This document shows positions 51,305 to 61,312 of a stretch of DNA of 64,000 bases, piece by piece. The notes below the pieces were generated by a model. It searched no databases. It was given only the letters and a program-made list of their open reading frames with translations, and was not told where the DNA came from. The translations under genes and the position numbers were made by a program. The DNA is from Polaromonas sp. SP1 (GTDB lineage Bacteria > Pseudomonadota > Gammaproteobacteria > Burkholderiales > Burkholderiaceae_C), in the NCBI RefSeq assembly GCF_003711205.1, contig NZ_CP031013.1, positions 992,001 to 1,056,000 on the forward strand. The letters are read 5' to 3'. Within the stretch, counting starts at the first letter, position 1; every line of letters starts with the position of its first letter.

Positions 51305-52360
51305 CTAGCCCGAAAGCTGCGCCCAGCCAGCCACCCCTGCCCGCGTGGAATAGCGGCTTTTGGCATCGTGCCGCTCCCACTGCAGCTTTGCGGAGCGCCC
51401 GGCAAAAACGGCCTCCTGCAGCCATTCGCACTCAGCCTGCAGCGCGGCATCGCCGCCCAGCCGGGTGTGCCAGACCTTGCCCTGGCTGTCCCAGCGGTAG
51501 CCGCGCGTTTTCAGCAAGTCCTTGGCGGCAAACGGCGCGCCGGTGGCCTGCAGGCGGTAGCTCGGCGTGTGGGCGCCGGCCAGCAGTTGCGCCAGGCCGC
51601 TGACGCCTTGTCCGGGCAGTTCGGCCAGCAACACCGTCAGCAACGCGTGGCAGTCCATCTCTGCGCGGTGCGCATCGTAAAACCAGCCCAGCGCGGAGGC
51701 CAGGTAGCTGAGCTTGGCCGAGCTGTGCCCTGCCGCCGTCCAGTCGATCTCGGCAAACGAGCAGGCCCAGTTGAGCTCACGGGTATGGGAAAGAATGTCT
51801 TCGACAAAAGGACGGTCAAAGCCCGCGTTGTGCGCAATGACGAGGTCGGCGCCTGCCAGCAGGCTGTCGATGCGCGCCATGTCCAGTTGCTGGCCCGCAA
51901 GCATGGCGTCGGTGATGCCGGTGATCTCGCGCGCGATTTTCGGCATCGGCATGCCGGGGTCCTGCAGCCCGTCGTAAACCTCGACCGGGCCTGTAGGCTG
52001 CCCGGTTTGCAGGTCGACCGAGACGCAGACGAGTGCGAGTTCGATGACCTTGTCTTTGGAGGCGTCCAGCCCGGTGGTTTCGGTGTCCAGAATCACGACG
52101 CGGGCGACCGGCCCCACCGGCGTGTGGTCAAAGCGGGTCGCCGGCACCAGGCGCCTGAGCACGCGGTAATCGGGATGCTGCTCCAGCGCGCGCGCCATCG
52201 CTTCGGCATCACCGCCAGGTGCAGCAGGAAGCGCCGTAACGACAGGCGCTGGCGCAGGCGGTGGTGCTTTTGGCTTGCGCGGCCTGGCGGCGGGCGTGCC
52301 TTGTTGCGCGGCAGCCGCGGCATCATCGTCAAAGCCGAAGCCCAATTGCCCGCCGGTCAT
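51305..52360 (-). CDS. DnaQ-like 3'-5' exonuclease (DEDDh)
   Basis: The protein has 351 residues from ATG 52360; an in-frame upstream start at 52477 is less likely. A Pro/Ala-rich N-terminus (about 15-50) precedes the DEDDh domain (about 85-260): ExoI VVILDTETTGLDASK, ExoII VIAHNAGFDRPFVED and ExoIII HRAEMDCHAL. The C-terminal 90 residues (KDLLKTRGYRWDSQGKVWHT and beyond) are an extra domain found in related proteobacterial proteins. It may act in DNA repair or RNA maturation; it is not the replicative epsilon subunit by length and tail. Confidence 0.85.
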   Translation of the reverse strand: MTGGQLGFGFDDDAAAAAQQGTPAARPRKPKAPPPAPAPVVTALPAAPGGDAEAMARALEQHPDYRVLRRLVPATRFDHTPVGPVARVVILDTETTGLDASKDKVIELALVCVSVDLQTGQPTGPVEVYDGLQDPGMPMPKIAREITGITDAMLAGQQLDMARIDSLLAGADLVIAHNAGFDRPFVEDILSHTRELNWACSFAEIDWTAAGHSSAKLSYLASALGWFYDAHRAEMDCHALLTVLLAELPGQGVSGLAQLLAGAHTPSYRLQATGAPFAAKDLLKTRGYRWDSQGKVWHTRLGGDAALQAECEWLQEAVFAGRSAKLQWERHDAKSRYSTRAGVAGWAQLSG

Positions 52361-52535
52361 TGAACGCACCGGTATTGCGGGAATAAAAATCCGGTGTGGC
52401 AGATGCCGTCTTGCATGGGCGCTCCTGGGCTCGGCTGCATTTCCCGGGGCCGGGAAACGCGGTTGAAGAGCACCCATCTTCGCAGATGCGCAGCCGTCAA
52501 CTTCTGCCGTGAACGCCTGCGCCCCCCGGCTGCCC

Positions 52536-54296
52536 CTATTCCCCCATCACAAAGCCTTCACGCCTTGGGTCCGCCCCACCGGCCAGGCCATCGGCCGTCA
52601 CCACAATGCCCTGCAGGCCGCTGGTGAACTCGATAGCCTGCACATCATGGCCCAGCGCTTTCAGCGGGCCCGACAGTTTTTCAAGTTCGGTGCCGAGCTC
52701 GACCTCGGTGGCGCGATTTCGGCTTCCCCTGTTGGGCAAAGAAATGGCCTGCTGGATATCCAGGCCCCAGTCCAGCACGCCCACCAGGGTCTTGGTCACG
52801 TAGTTGATGATGGCGCTGCCGCCGGGCGAGCCCACCGTCATCTTCAGTTTGCCCGCGGCGTCAAACACCAGCGTGGGCGACATGGTGCTGCGCGGGCGCT
52901 TGCCGCCTTCGATGCGGTTGGCCACCGGCAGGCCGTTTTCTTCGGGCAGCAGCGCGAAGTCGGTCATCTGGTTGTTCAGTAAAAAACCGTGAACCATGAT
53001 GTGGCTGCCGAACACGGCTTCAATTGTTGTCGTCATCGACACCGCGTTGCCGGCCGGGTCGATGACCGAGATGTGGCTGGTGGCAGGTATTTCCGACAGC
53101 TCGTCCGGGGCCCAGGCCAGCTTGACGCCGGCAGGCACACCCGGCGCTGCGCGCTTCATGCTGATGTCGGGCCGGATCAATGCGCTGCGGGTTTTGAGGT
53201 AGTCGGCAGACACCAGCGCTGCGGCCGGCACGTTCACAAAGTCGGGGTCGCCCACGTAGTAGTCGCGGTCGGCATAGGCCAGGCGGCCGGCTTCCGAGAA
53301 CAGGTGCACGGCCTCTGCCGAGTTGGGGCGCACAGTGGACATCGGAAAGCGTTCCAGCGCGCCCAGCATGGCCAGCACGGCGATGCCGCCGGACGAAGGC
53401 GGAGGCATGCCGCAGACCTTGTACACGCGATAGGCGCCGCACAGCACAGTACGCTCTTTGGCCTGGTAGGCGGCGATGTCCTGCACCGTCATGCCGCCGG
53501 GCTGGGCCTGGCTGTTGACGGCGGCCGAGATGTCGCGCGCAATTTCGCCTTTGTAGAAAGCGTCGGGGCCTTCTTTGGCCACGCGCCTGAGCACCGCGGC
53601 AAAGGCCGGGTTTTTCAGCGTGGCGCCGACGGCCAGCGGCTCGCCGGCGGCATCGTAGAAGTAGGCGCGTGCGTTTGCGTTGGCGCGCAAGGTCTTGTCG
53701 AGCCTGATCACCGTGTGCAGGCGCTCGGACACCGGAAAGCCGCTTTCAGCCAGGCGTATGGTGGGCTCAAAGAGTTTGGCCCAGGGCAACTTGCCGTGCT
53801 TTTGGTGGGCGAGTTCCATCACGCGCAGCAGGCCGGGCACACCGACGGATTTGCCGGAGTTGATGGCGTCGCGCAGCGGCAGCGGCTTGCCCTTGCCGTC
53901 GAGGAAACGGTCGCCCTGCGCGGTGGCGGGCGCCTTCTCGCGCCCGTCGTAGGCATTGACGGCTTTGCCGGCCGCTTCATAACTCAGGATGAACGCACCG
54001 CCGCCTATGCCCGACGATTGCGGCTCGGTCAGGTTCAGCATGATGGCCGCGGCGATGGCCGCGTCCACCGCGGTGCCACCGGCCTTGAGCATTTCATCGC
54101 CGGCGCGGGTCGCATGCGGATTGGCCGTGGCGATCATGAATTTGCGGGCCGTGACCACCTTCTTCTCCGTATAGCCCGATGAAGGCTCGGGCGCGACGTC
54201 TTGCGGCGGCAGCAGCTGCGCATGAAGAACGCCTTGCGAGAGAACAACAGCAAGGCCCAGCCCCGTGAGCGCGCGGGCTTTTGTGTATGGATGCAT
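52536..54296 (-). CDS. ggt: Gamma-glutamyltransferase
   Basis: The protein has 586 residues with a signal peptide (LTGLGLAVVLSQGVLHA). The autoprocessing site is ATSHISVIDPAGNAVSMTTT, with the new N-terminal Thr near residue 405, and the glycine loop is TVGSPGGSAIINYV. The precursor cleaves into two subunits in the periplasm and transfers or hydrolyses gamma-glutamyl groups of glutathione. It lies 38 bp downstream of tpsA on the same strand, so it might be read through, but a functional link is not obvious. Confidence 0.92.
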   Translation of the reverse strand: MHPYTKARALTGLGLAVVLSQGVLHAQLLPPQDVAPEPSSGYTEKKVVTARKFMIATANPHATRAGDEMLKAGGTAVDAAIAAAIMLNLTEPQSSGIGGGAFILSYEAAGKAVNAYDGREKAPATAQGDRFLDGKGKPLPLRDAINSGKSVGVPGLLRVMELAHQKHGKLPWAKLFEPTIRLAESGFPVSERLHTVIRLDKTLRANANARAYFYDAAGEPLAVGATLKNPAFAAVLRRVAKEGPDAFYKGEIARDISAAVNSQAQPGGMTVQDIAAYQAKERTVLCGAYRVYKVCGMPPPSSGGIAVLAMLGALERFPMSTVRPNSAEAVHLFSEAGRLAYADRDYYVGDPDFVNVPAAALVSADYLKTRSALIRPDISMKRAAPGVPAGVKLAWAPDELSEIPATSHISVIDPAGNAVSMTTTIEAVFGSHIMVHGFLLNNQMTDFALLPEENGLPVANRIEGGKRPRSTMSPTLVFDAAGKLKMTVGSPGGSAIINYVTKTLVGVLDWGLDIQQAISLPNRGSRNRATEVELGTELEKLSGPLKALGHDVQAIEFTSGLQGIVVTADGLAGGADPRREGFVMGE

Positions 54297-54334
54297 CGTC
54301 TTTCCTTGTAATGGTATGAATGCGCCGCTACCGT

Positions 54335-57300
54335 TCAGCGCGTTTCGTTAAAACCTTCGACCCGGATCAAGCCGGGCTCTTCGCCGCGCAGGGCCGGCGT
54401 CTTGCCCTCAAAGTCATGGTCCTCGGCCGGATCCTCGGGTGCGCCGGCATGGGCGGACGCCACAATCGCGGCCTGCCGGCGCGCGGCATCACTGGTGCGC
54501 GCGGGCAGCACGACCGGCGCGGGGAAGGATGGAGGCCGCACATCGATCGCGCCGGAGAGCATGTTGCCGACCCGCACCGACGAGAAGCCTGCCGCAACTT
54601 GTGCGACTTCCGAGGCGTCCCAGTTCAGCGCGCCTACAGCGCCATCACCGATGCCGATGGTGGCGCCCGGCGTCAGTTGCTCGATGCCCAGGATGCCGCC
54701 GGCGCTGGCAATGCGCACAGAGCCAGTGCCGGTAGAAGTGGGAGAGCTGTCATAACTGTCTGCCCTGAAAGTGATGTTGCCGGCGCCGGCCGCCTCGATG
54801 GTGGCCACGTTGGTGCTGGGCCTGATGGCGATGCCGGTGCCCGAACCGGCGGACATGCCTGCCAACGTGATGTTGCCGTTTTGCGTGAGGACGGAATTTC
54901 TGCCGCTGGCGACGTTGACGCCGTCGCCGCTTCCCATGGCCGTGCCGGTCGCAAGGAGATCCCCGCTCACGGTGCGAAGCGTGTTGGTGCCGCCGGCCGC
55001 CAATGAAATGCCGTTGGCTGAACCCAGGGCCTTGCCGGCCAGCGTCACCTGGCCGCTGCCGGTGGACTCGATGGTGTTGGTGCCCGAGCCCAGGGCGAGC
55101 GCGCTGCTGGTGCCTGCCGATTGCGCATCGACGGTGAGTGCGCCGTTGGCGGTGCGCAAAGTGTTGGTGCCGCTGGTGCCCATACCCAGGCCAGAGCCCG
55201 CACCGGTAGCCACTGATTGCGCGACGACCGCCAGGCTGCCTTGCCCGCCGGCCTGCACGAGGTTGACGCCGGTGGCCATGGAGACACCGACACCGCTGCT
55301 GCTGGTTCCGTTCAGGCTGACGTTCCCGCCCTGCGACAGCACCGAGTTGCTCTGCGAGCCGAAGGTGATGCCGTCACCGCCGCCGGTGCTCGCGCCGGCC
55401 AGCGACAAATTGCCGCTGTTCGTTTTGACCTGGTTGGTGCCGCCGGCCAATGAGATGCCGTTGCCCGCGCCGGTCGCCGAGCCGGACAAGGCCACGCGCC
55501 CTGCGCCGGTTGCCTCGATCGTATTGGTACCCGAACCCAGCGCCAGCGCACTGCTGGTGCCTGCCGATTGGGCGTTGATGGCGAGCACGCCGTCGTTGGT
55601 GCGGATGACGTTCGTGCCGCCGCTGCCCATCGAAAGGCCTGAGCCGGAACCCGCATTGCTGGACTGCACATTGAGCGTGACATTGCCGGCGCCTGCGGCT
55701 TCGATGAGGTTGGCGCCTGAGCCCATCAGCAAGGCGCTGCCGCCGGTGTTGCTGGCGTTCAGCGTAATGCCGCCGGCGCCGGACGTTAGGATATTGCTGC
55801 CGCCGGTGATCGAAATGCCTTGTGTTGCCCCGGCGCCTATGCCCGAAACACTGATGTTGCCGCCGGCCGAACTGAGCGTGGCCAGGTTCATCGCGACCGG
55901 ACGATTGGCCACCAGCGTGATGTTGCCGGCGCCGGTGGCTTCCACCTTGGCCAGGTTGGCGCCGTCGCCCAGCACGATGGCGCTGCCGGTTCCCGTGGCA
56001 TTGCCGGTGATGGCGATGTCGCCGCCGCCTGTGCGGATCAGGTTGGTGCCGGTAATCACCGACACGGCGTTGCCTGAGCCCGAAGACGTACCCGTGAGCG
56101 CAAGCCGGCCGGTGCCGGTGGCCTGCAGGGTGTTGGTGCCGGAGCCGAGTGCCAGCGCGCTGCTGGAGCCGGTGGATTTGGCGTCGATTGCGAGCACACC
56201 GTCGGCCACCCGAATCGTGTTGGTGCCGTTGGAGCCCATGGTCAGGCCGAGCGCGGCGCCGGTCGACTCGGCGCTGATGGTGATGTTGCCCGTGCCGGTG
56301 GACTGGATGGTGTTGGTGCCGCTGTTCATGCCGAAGGCGGTGGCGCCGGCATTGCGGGCGTTGATCGTGATGTTGCCGCTGGTGGTCTGTATCGTGTTGG
56401 CGCTGGTGGCCATCGAGAACGCCTGGCCGGTGGCGCCTTTCGCATTGATGAGGATGTTGCCCGCACCGGTGCTCAGCAGGCTGCCGCCGCCCAGCATGCG
56501 AAAGCCGATGGTGGTCACGCCGCCGCCGGTGGCATAGCCGGTGGCGGGGTCGGCGCCGCCGCCTATGGTGAGGTTGCCGCCGTTGGTGACGATTTGCGCG
56601 CCGCTTCCTATCGACACCGAACCGACGGCCGCGCCGCCCGCTGAGGCCGAGTTGAGCACCACGTTGAGCTTGCCCGTGCCAGAGGTGATGTTGGCATTGA
56701 CGTTGATGTCCCGGTTGGCCAGCAGCGTGAGCGTGCGGTCGGTGGCGCCGTTGTAGTTCACCGCGTTGGCGACCGTGATGTCCCCCAGCGACGCGCCGGC
56801 GCTGGCGGTGCTCACCGTCACATTGGCCGTGCCCAGCTGGTTGACCAGTGTGGTGGTGTTGAGGACGGACGAGGCGCCTGAGCCCGTAAAGGTATTGCTG
56901 CCGTTCCATGTCGCGGTATTGGCGGCCGACGAGATCGTGATATTGGTCGGGTCCAGCAGCAGCGAGCCTGCGTTGCCGCGCGCTGCCGTGAGGTCAGCTG
57001 TGCCCGAATAATCAAGGAAGCCCACGCCCGATACCTCGGCGTTGCCGCCGTGACCGCTGGCAGCACCACCCTTTGCACTGATGCTGCCGTAGTAGCGCGT
57101 GCTTTCGTCGGACCATGCCACCACCTTGCCACCATTGCCGGCCGTCACGGCATCGGCCTTGATGCGGGCATCTGCATCGATGAATGTTGCATTGGCGCGC
57201 TGCTCGCTGCCCGAACCCTGCCAGTTGCCGCCCACCAGCACCGTACCGCCGCCGGCGTCACCCGACGCATCGACCCGCGCGCCCGCGAAGAGGCCCACCT

Positions 57301-58252
57301 TGTCGCCAAGAACCTTGACCGTGCCGCCGGTCTGGCCTGCACCATAGCCCGACGCGTCAAGCGTGCCGCTCACCGCGACGACGCCGCTCTCTCCGCCTTC
57401 AAGCCGTATGACGCCGTTCCTGCTGGTGAGGCTTCTGGCCTGCACCGTGCCGCTGTTGTTCAGCACGGTCGCCAGCGGGTCGCCGCCTGAGCGGGCGGCG
57501 AGCATGACCAGACCGCCGTCGGCCTGGAGGGCCCCGCTGTTGGACGCGAGCGCCGCGAGGGCTGCGCTGTCGACCTGGAGGTTGATCAAACCATCGCCAT
57601 GCATGTCCAGCGTGACGGCGTTGCCCGCGCCCATGGCCACAGTGCCCAGGCGTGCGGTGATGCTGCCTTCATTGCTGACCTGCGGGCCGACCAGCGCGAC
57701 ATACCCGCCTTCGTTCGCGGTGATGGAACCCTGGTTGAGCACCTGGCCTGCGGCGCCGGACGCCTTGTTAAAGCGCATATTGCCGGCGGCGAAGTCGGCG
57801 TTGGAAATATCGAGCGTGCTGGCAACCAGTCCGCCGACATTGACGCTGGAGCCAGGCGCAAACAGCACGCCGGCCGCATTCACCAGAAACACCTGGCCGT
57901 TGGCATTGAGCTGCCCGTAGATGCGGGAGGGGTCGCTGGACATCACGCGGTTCAGCGCAATCGACGACCGGGAAGGCTGCACAAAATTGACGGTTGCGGA
58001 TGAGCCGATGTTGAAGGTATCCCAGTGCGCCGTCAGTTTGTCGCTGGCCTGGTTCACGGTGAGGACATTGCCCGAGCTGGCGATGGTGCCCGAGCCGGTC
58101 ACCACTTGCCCGTTGGTCGGCAGCGCATTGCCGGGCAGTGCGTCGGCGAAAGCACTGGCGCCCTGCAGGGCAAAGACCGCCAGCATGATGGCGGTCGGGA
58201 CAGGATGAAAGTGGCGGTGCCGGATGGCGTGGGCAACGTTGATGGAGTGCAT
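54335..58252 (-). CDS. TpsA-type filamentous haemagglutinin-like exoprotein
   Basis: The protein has 1305 residues. A signal peptide (LAVFALQGASAFA) is followed by the TPS secretion domain (about 40-280) with VNQASDKLTAHWDTFNIG, RSSIALNRV, INGQ-like NANGQVFLVNAAGVLFAPG and SVNVGGLVASTLDISNADF. The middle (about 590-1160) is made of beta-helix repeats. The C-terminal 100 residues are acidic and lack a contact-dependent toxin or VENN motif. It should be secreted by the TpsB encoded 15 bp upstream and act as an adhesin. NAAG replaces the usual NPNG in the TPS motif. No immunity gene is present. Confidence 0.85.
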   Translation of the reverse strand: MHSINVAHAIRHRHFHPVPTAIMLAVFALQGASAFADALPGNALPTNGQVVTGSGTIASSGNVLTVNQASDKLTAHWDTFNIGSSATVNFVQPSRSSIALNRVMSSDPSRIYGQLNANGQVFLVNAAGVLFAPGSSVNVGGLVASTLDISNADFAAGNMRFNKASGAAGQVLNQGSITANEGGYVALVGPQVSNEGSITARLGTVAMGAGNAVTLDMHGDGLINLQVDSAALAALASNSGALQADGGLVMLAARSGGDPLATVLNNSGTVQARSLTSRNGVIRLEGGESGVVAVSGTLDASGYGAGQTGGTVKVLGDKVGLFAGARVDASGDAGGGTVLVGGNWQGSGSEQRANATFIDADARIKADAVTAGNGGKVVAWSDESTRYYGSISAKGGAASGHGGNAEVSGVGFLDYSGTADLTAARGNAGSLLLDPTNITISSAANTATWNGSNTFTGSGASSVLNTTTLVNQLGTANVTVSTASAGASLGDITVANAVNYNGATDRTLTLLANRDINVNANITSGTGKLNVVLNSASAGGAAVGSVSIGSGAQIVTNGGNLTIGGGADPATGYATGGGVTTIGFRMLGGGSLLSTGAGNILINAKGATGQAFSMATSANTIQTTSGNITINARNAGATAFGMNSGTNTIQSTGTGNITISAESTGAALGLTMGSNGTNTIRVADGVLAIDAKSTGSSSALALGSGTNTLQATGTGRLALTGTSSGSGNAVSVITGTNLIRTGGGDIAITGNATGTGSAIVLGDGANLAKVEATGAGNITLVANRPVAMNLATLSSAGGNISVSGIGAGATQGISITGGSNILTSGAGGITLNASNTGGSALLMGSGANLIEAAGAGNVTLNVQSSNAGSGSGLSMGSGGTNVIRTNDGVLAINAQSAGTSSALALGSGTNTIEATGAGRVALSGSATGAGNGISLAGGTNQVKTNSGNLSLAGASTGGGDGITFGSQSNSVLSQGGNVSLNGTSSSGVGVSMATGVNLVQAGGQGSLAVVAQSVATGAGSGLGMGTSGTNTLRTANGALTVDAQSAGTSSALALGSGTNTIESTGSGQVTLAGKALGSANGISLAAGGTNTLRTVSGDLLATGTAMGSGDGVNVASGRNSVLTQNGNITLAGMSAGSGTGIAIRPSTNVATIEAAGAGNITFRADSYDSSPTSTGTGSVRIASAGGILGIEQLTPGATIGIGDGAVGALNWDASEVAQVAAGFSSVRVGNMLSGAIDVRPPSFPAPVVLPARTSDAARRQAAIVASAHAGAPEDPAEDHDFEGKTPALRGEEPGLIRVEGFNETR
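54770..56480 (-). repeat. Internal super-repeats of the haemagglutinin-like gene
   Basis: Three long direct units contain almost the same peptide SSALALGSGTNT, at about 55080, 55530 and 56140, spaced near 450 and 610 bp. Each is built from smaller units of about 22-26 residues with G-(S/A)-G-x-N-x-(I/L) and G-(A/S)-G-(N/R)-(I/V)-x-L. This suits a right-handed beta-helix stalk that grew by duplication. Confidence 0.75.
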
Positions 58253-58267
58253 GGAGAACTCTCTTTC

Positions 58268-61200
58268 TCAAAACCTGTACTTGAAACCCAGCCCATAACC
58301 GAGAACGTCGGCGCCTACGCCGGGCGAGTTGCCGGCAGAGGCAAACACCGCACCGGTGCGGAAGTTGTAGCCAGCCGAGCCGTCATTGCGGATGCGGGAG
58401 AACGTTCCGTAGAAGCTGAGGTTCTTGTTAATGGGCCGGTTGAACCCAAACGCAACCATCGTTGCACCCAGACCTGCAGTCGAGCAGGCGCGCAAGGCCG
58501 GGTCGTTTGACACCACGTCGCAGCTCCCGGCGGAGGCGCGGCCCGCGCTCGCGCGCAGCTCCCAACGCCCGATGGTGTGCGTCACGCCAAAGAGGCGCGC
58601 CCTGCGGCGGTAGCTCTGCAGGTCGAGCACCGTGTTGCCGGGAATGACATCCGACTCGGAGTAAGACAGCTTGTCGAGGAGCATGGAAAAAGTTGTCGCG
58701 CCCAGCGTGTAGCTGGCGCCAAAGCTGACGGCCCAGTCACGCGACGAGGTGCCTTGCGTCACCGCCGTGGCGGAAGACCCGACACCGCGGTTGTTGCGGC
58801 CCAGGCTGGCGATGCCGAAGTACTGGTTGTGCTGCTCGTAGGCGATGCCGAGTTTGAGCGGGCCGTTCACATAGGCGCCGCTCAGACCCCAGATGGAACC
58901 CGCGCCGATGTCGGGCGCCGCCCTGCGTCCGTTGTTGGAGTAAGCGATGCGCGCGGACAAGCCCTTCCATTCCGGCGTGGCGTACTGCCACACACCGGGC
59001 TGCCGCCGTATGAAAGCCGCATCGTCATTGTTCGCGTCGCCCACTTCGGTGACCGGCCCGGCCGAGCTGGAAGAGCCCACGCCCAAACCCGGCGATCCGA
59101 TGATGCCGCCTGCGCCGCCTATGCCGTAGTCGTTGAAAGGATCGAACTTCGCGGTCATGTCGCGAAACGGCATGGTCCACTGCCCGTAGCGCACCGAACC
59201 CCAGTCGGCGCTGCGCAAACCCACGCCCGCGTCCTGCAAAGTGGTGGCGGCGTTGGACTCCGGCCGCGAAGAACTGGGGCCGGTCTTGGGCACGTACTTG
59301 TATGCGACGCCGGCCTCGACCTGCCAGAAAGCTTCCAGCCCATCGCCCAGGCCCAATGCACCGCGTACGCCAATCGAGGAGGACGGATCGCTGTAGCGCA
59401 TGTAGGGCGGAAGCTGCCTGCCGGTCGGCGTGGCCGACTGGGTGGCGCCGCGCGGACCGGCATCCGTCGCGCCATCACGGCTGACCCGTTCGAACTCGAG
59501 GCCGAAACCACCGAAGACCTCAAACCTGTCCTGGCTCAATTCCGGATCGTCCGCCAGCGCCGATGACAGGCCCGCGAAGGCCTGCGGCGCACCGCTGAGC
59601 TGCACCCACAGGGTCGGGTTATGGGACGCCTCGATGGTGCTGGGCGTGCCTGAAGGCTTGAAGGCCAGGCCCACGCTCACAGTCAAGGCTTTGGGCCGCG
59701 TCAGGATCAGCCCGAGGCCGGCGCCTTGAAGGCTCCTGTGGTTGTTCACCTGTGCGGGGTCCCAGGGATTTTTGTCGATCCGCACGCGGCCCGCATCGTA
59801 GAAGACAAACCCTTCCACACCGAAACCGCCCACGCGGCCCAGCGCGCGCCGGAGTTCCAGCCTTGAAAGCCAGCCCTCGTCGCCGGCGCCCTCGCCTTGC
59901 GGATAGGCACGCACACCGCTCGGGCCTCCCAAAAAAAACTCTTCGGAAGAGTCCAGGTTTTTGGAGGCGCGCTGCCCCGAGAAGGAGGCATAGAACGTGA
60001 ACCCGCCCGGCAAGGCCTGCAAGCGGGACAGGGACCAGTTCACTTTATGGAAGTTGCCGGCCGTCCTGGCCGAGCGGTCATCAAACGACGCATCGGCGAT
60101 GGAGTCGCGGCTGAGCTTGCCACGGGTCAAGCCCAGCGCGTAGTGCGTCAACGCGGCGGTTCCGGCCAGACCGTCGCGCCAGTCGCCATACACATCGAAG
60201 CGGCTGACCGAAGTCGACTTCTTGACGTCCAGTCCGGCCTGGTTAATCCGGTCGATATAGGATTTTTGCTCCAGCGTCAGCTGGCCCGTGAGGTTGGCCT
60301 GCCTGCCGCGAATAAAAGGATAAGACACAAACGCGCTGGCGCTTTGCCCCTCGCCGCTGGCATCGAGTGGGGCGAAGTCCCGGCCTATTTTGTACAGCAG
60401 GTTGGTGTAGCCCAGGCCCGCGCGCAGGCCGGAGCCGCCGACCGGCACCGAGACGCCGAGCGTCTGGGCCGTCAGGCCTTCAAAGGTGGTGAGGCCCCGC
60501 ACGCTCCATGCATCCCCCAGGCCCAGCCAGTCATTGGCCGACAGCTCCACGGTCAGTCGGTTGCGCCCGGTGTAGCTGTTGCCCTGGTTGTCAAACCCGA
60601 ACCTTGCCTGCGCCAGCGCGCTTTCGCTCACGCGCACCACCAGGTCCGCGGTGCCCGGCTGCGCGCCGGCGCGAAGCACGGAGCGTACGGTGATGCCCGG
60701 AATATCCGTCAGCAGCAGCAAGGATCTTTCAATCACTGACTCGCGGATCACGGCGCCCGGAACCAGGTCGTCGATGAATCGGCGAATCACGCCTTCGTCC
60801 AGGCGCACGTTTTTGGCGGGCTCAACCCTGACGGTGCCGAGCCGGCCTTCAAGGATCTCCAGCTTTACGGCTCCGTTGGCAATGTCTTGCGCGGGCAGGT
60901 TGGCACGCGCCACCAGGTAGCCCTGCGACCGGTAGAAGCGGGTGATGCGGGCAGCGGCTTCGGTCAGCGCGGCAAACCCGATTTCGCGGCCTGTGAGGTC
61001 GTCGAGTTGCGCAGCCAGTGTCTGTGCGTCGATGGAGTCGTTGCCGCTGAATTCGAACTGCGTCACGACCACGCGCGCGCCGGCCGCAGATACGGGTGCA
61101 CTTCTTTCCTCGGCGGGCCGCTCGATCACCGCCGGTGTATCCGTCGGCGCGGGGTTGCTCTGGCCCGGCGTGCGCTCCCGGATGGACTCCAGCATCCGGC

Positions 61201-61312
61201 CCGCATCGGGTACCTGGGCAAAGACACCGTACCCGGACAAGGCCAGCAAACCGCCGATCACGCTGGGTTTGAACGGGTGGCCCCTGGATCTTTTTACGTT
61301 GATTGCTTGCAT
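58268..61312 (-). CDS. TpsB outer-membrane transporter fused to a porin-like barrel
   Basis: The protein has 1014 residues, against about 560-600 for usual TpsB. After a signal sequence and Pro-rich linker (1-78), POTRA-type domains span about 80-158 and 160-230 (VVVTQFEFSGNDSIDAQTL). A TpsB barrel follows (about 235-580), with GGPSGVRAYPQGEGAG as the loop-6 VRGY-type motif and PTLWVQLSGAPQAF as the closing strand. Residues about 595-1014 are a second barrel of the Gram-negative porin type: SSIGVRGALGLGDGLEAFWQ, AGVGLRSADWGSVRYGQW and the C-terminal GYGLGFKYRF. The reading frame is continuous. Its partner TpsA follows. Confidence 0.85.
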   Translation of the reverse strand: MQAINVKRSRGHPFKPSVIGGLLALSGYGVFAQVPDAGRMLESIRERTPGQSNPAPTDTPAVIERPAEERSAPVSAAGARVVVTQFEFSGNDSIDAQTLAAQLDDLTGREIGFAALTEAAARITRFYRSQGYLVARANLPAQDIANGAVKLEILEGRLGTVRVEPAKNVRLDEGVIRRFIDDLVPGAVIRESVIERSLLLLTDIPGITVRSVLRAGAQPGTADLVVRVSESALAQARFGFDNQGNSYTGRNRLTVELSANDWLGLGDAWSVRGLTTFEGLTAQTLGVSVPVGGSGLRAGLGYTNLLYKIGRDFAPLDASGEGQSASAFVSYPFIRGRQANLTGQLTLEQKSYIDRINQAGLDVKKSTSVSRFDVYGDWRDGLAGTAALTHYALGLTRGKLSRDSIADASFDDRSARTAGNFHKVNWSLSRLQALPGGFTFYASFSGQRASKNLDSSEEFFLGGPSGVRAYPQGEGAGDEGWLSRLELRRALGRVGGFGVEGFVFYDAGRVRIDKNPWDPAQVNNHRSLQGAGLGLILTRPKALTVSVGLAFKPSGTPSTIEASHNPTLWVQLSGAPQAFAGLSSALADDPELSQDRFEVFGGFGLEFERVSRDGATDAGPRGATQSATPTGRQLPPYMRYSDPSSSIGVRGALGLGDGLEAFWQVEAGVAYKYVPKTGPSSSRPESNAATTLQDAGVGLRSADWGSVRYGQWTMPFRDMTAKFDPFNDYGIGGAGGIIGSPGLGVGSSSSAGPVTEVGDANNDDAAFIRRQPGVWQYATPEWKGLSARIAYSNNGRRAAPDIGAGSIWGLSGAYVNGPLKLGIAYEQHNQYFGIASLGRNNRGVGSSATAVTQGTSSRDWAVSFGASYTLGATTFSMLLDKLSYSESDVIPGNTVLDLQSYRRRARLFGVTHTIGRWELRASAGRASAGSCDVVSNDPALRACSTAGLGATMVAFGFNRPINKNLSFYGTFSRIRNDGSAGYNFRTGAVFASAGNSPGVGADVLGYGLGFKYRF

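Noticed and set aside
54771..56537. 588-codon plus-strand open frame opposite the haemagglutinin gene
   Set aside because: Composition (Pro/Ala/Val/Leu periodicity) mirrors the Gly/Ala/Asn-rich repeats on the minus strand; it has no RBS or recognisable domain.
54335..58252. Contact-dependent inhibition (CdiA) or polymorphic toxin
   Set aside because: There is no VENN-type motif, no C-terminal toxin domain and no small immunity gene; the next gene is ggt.
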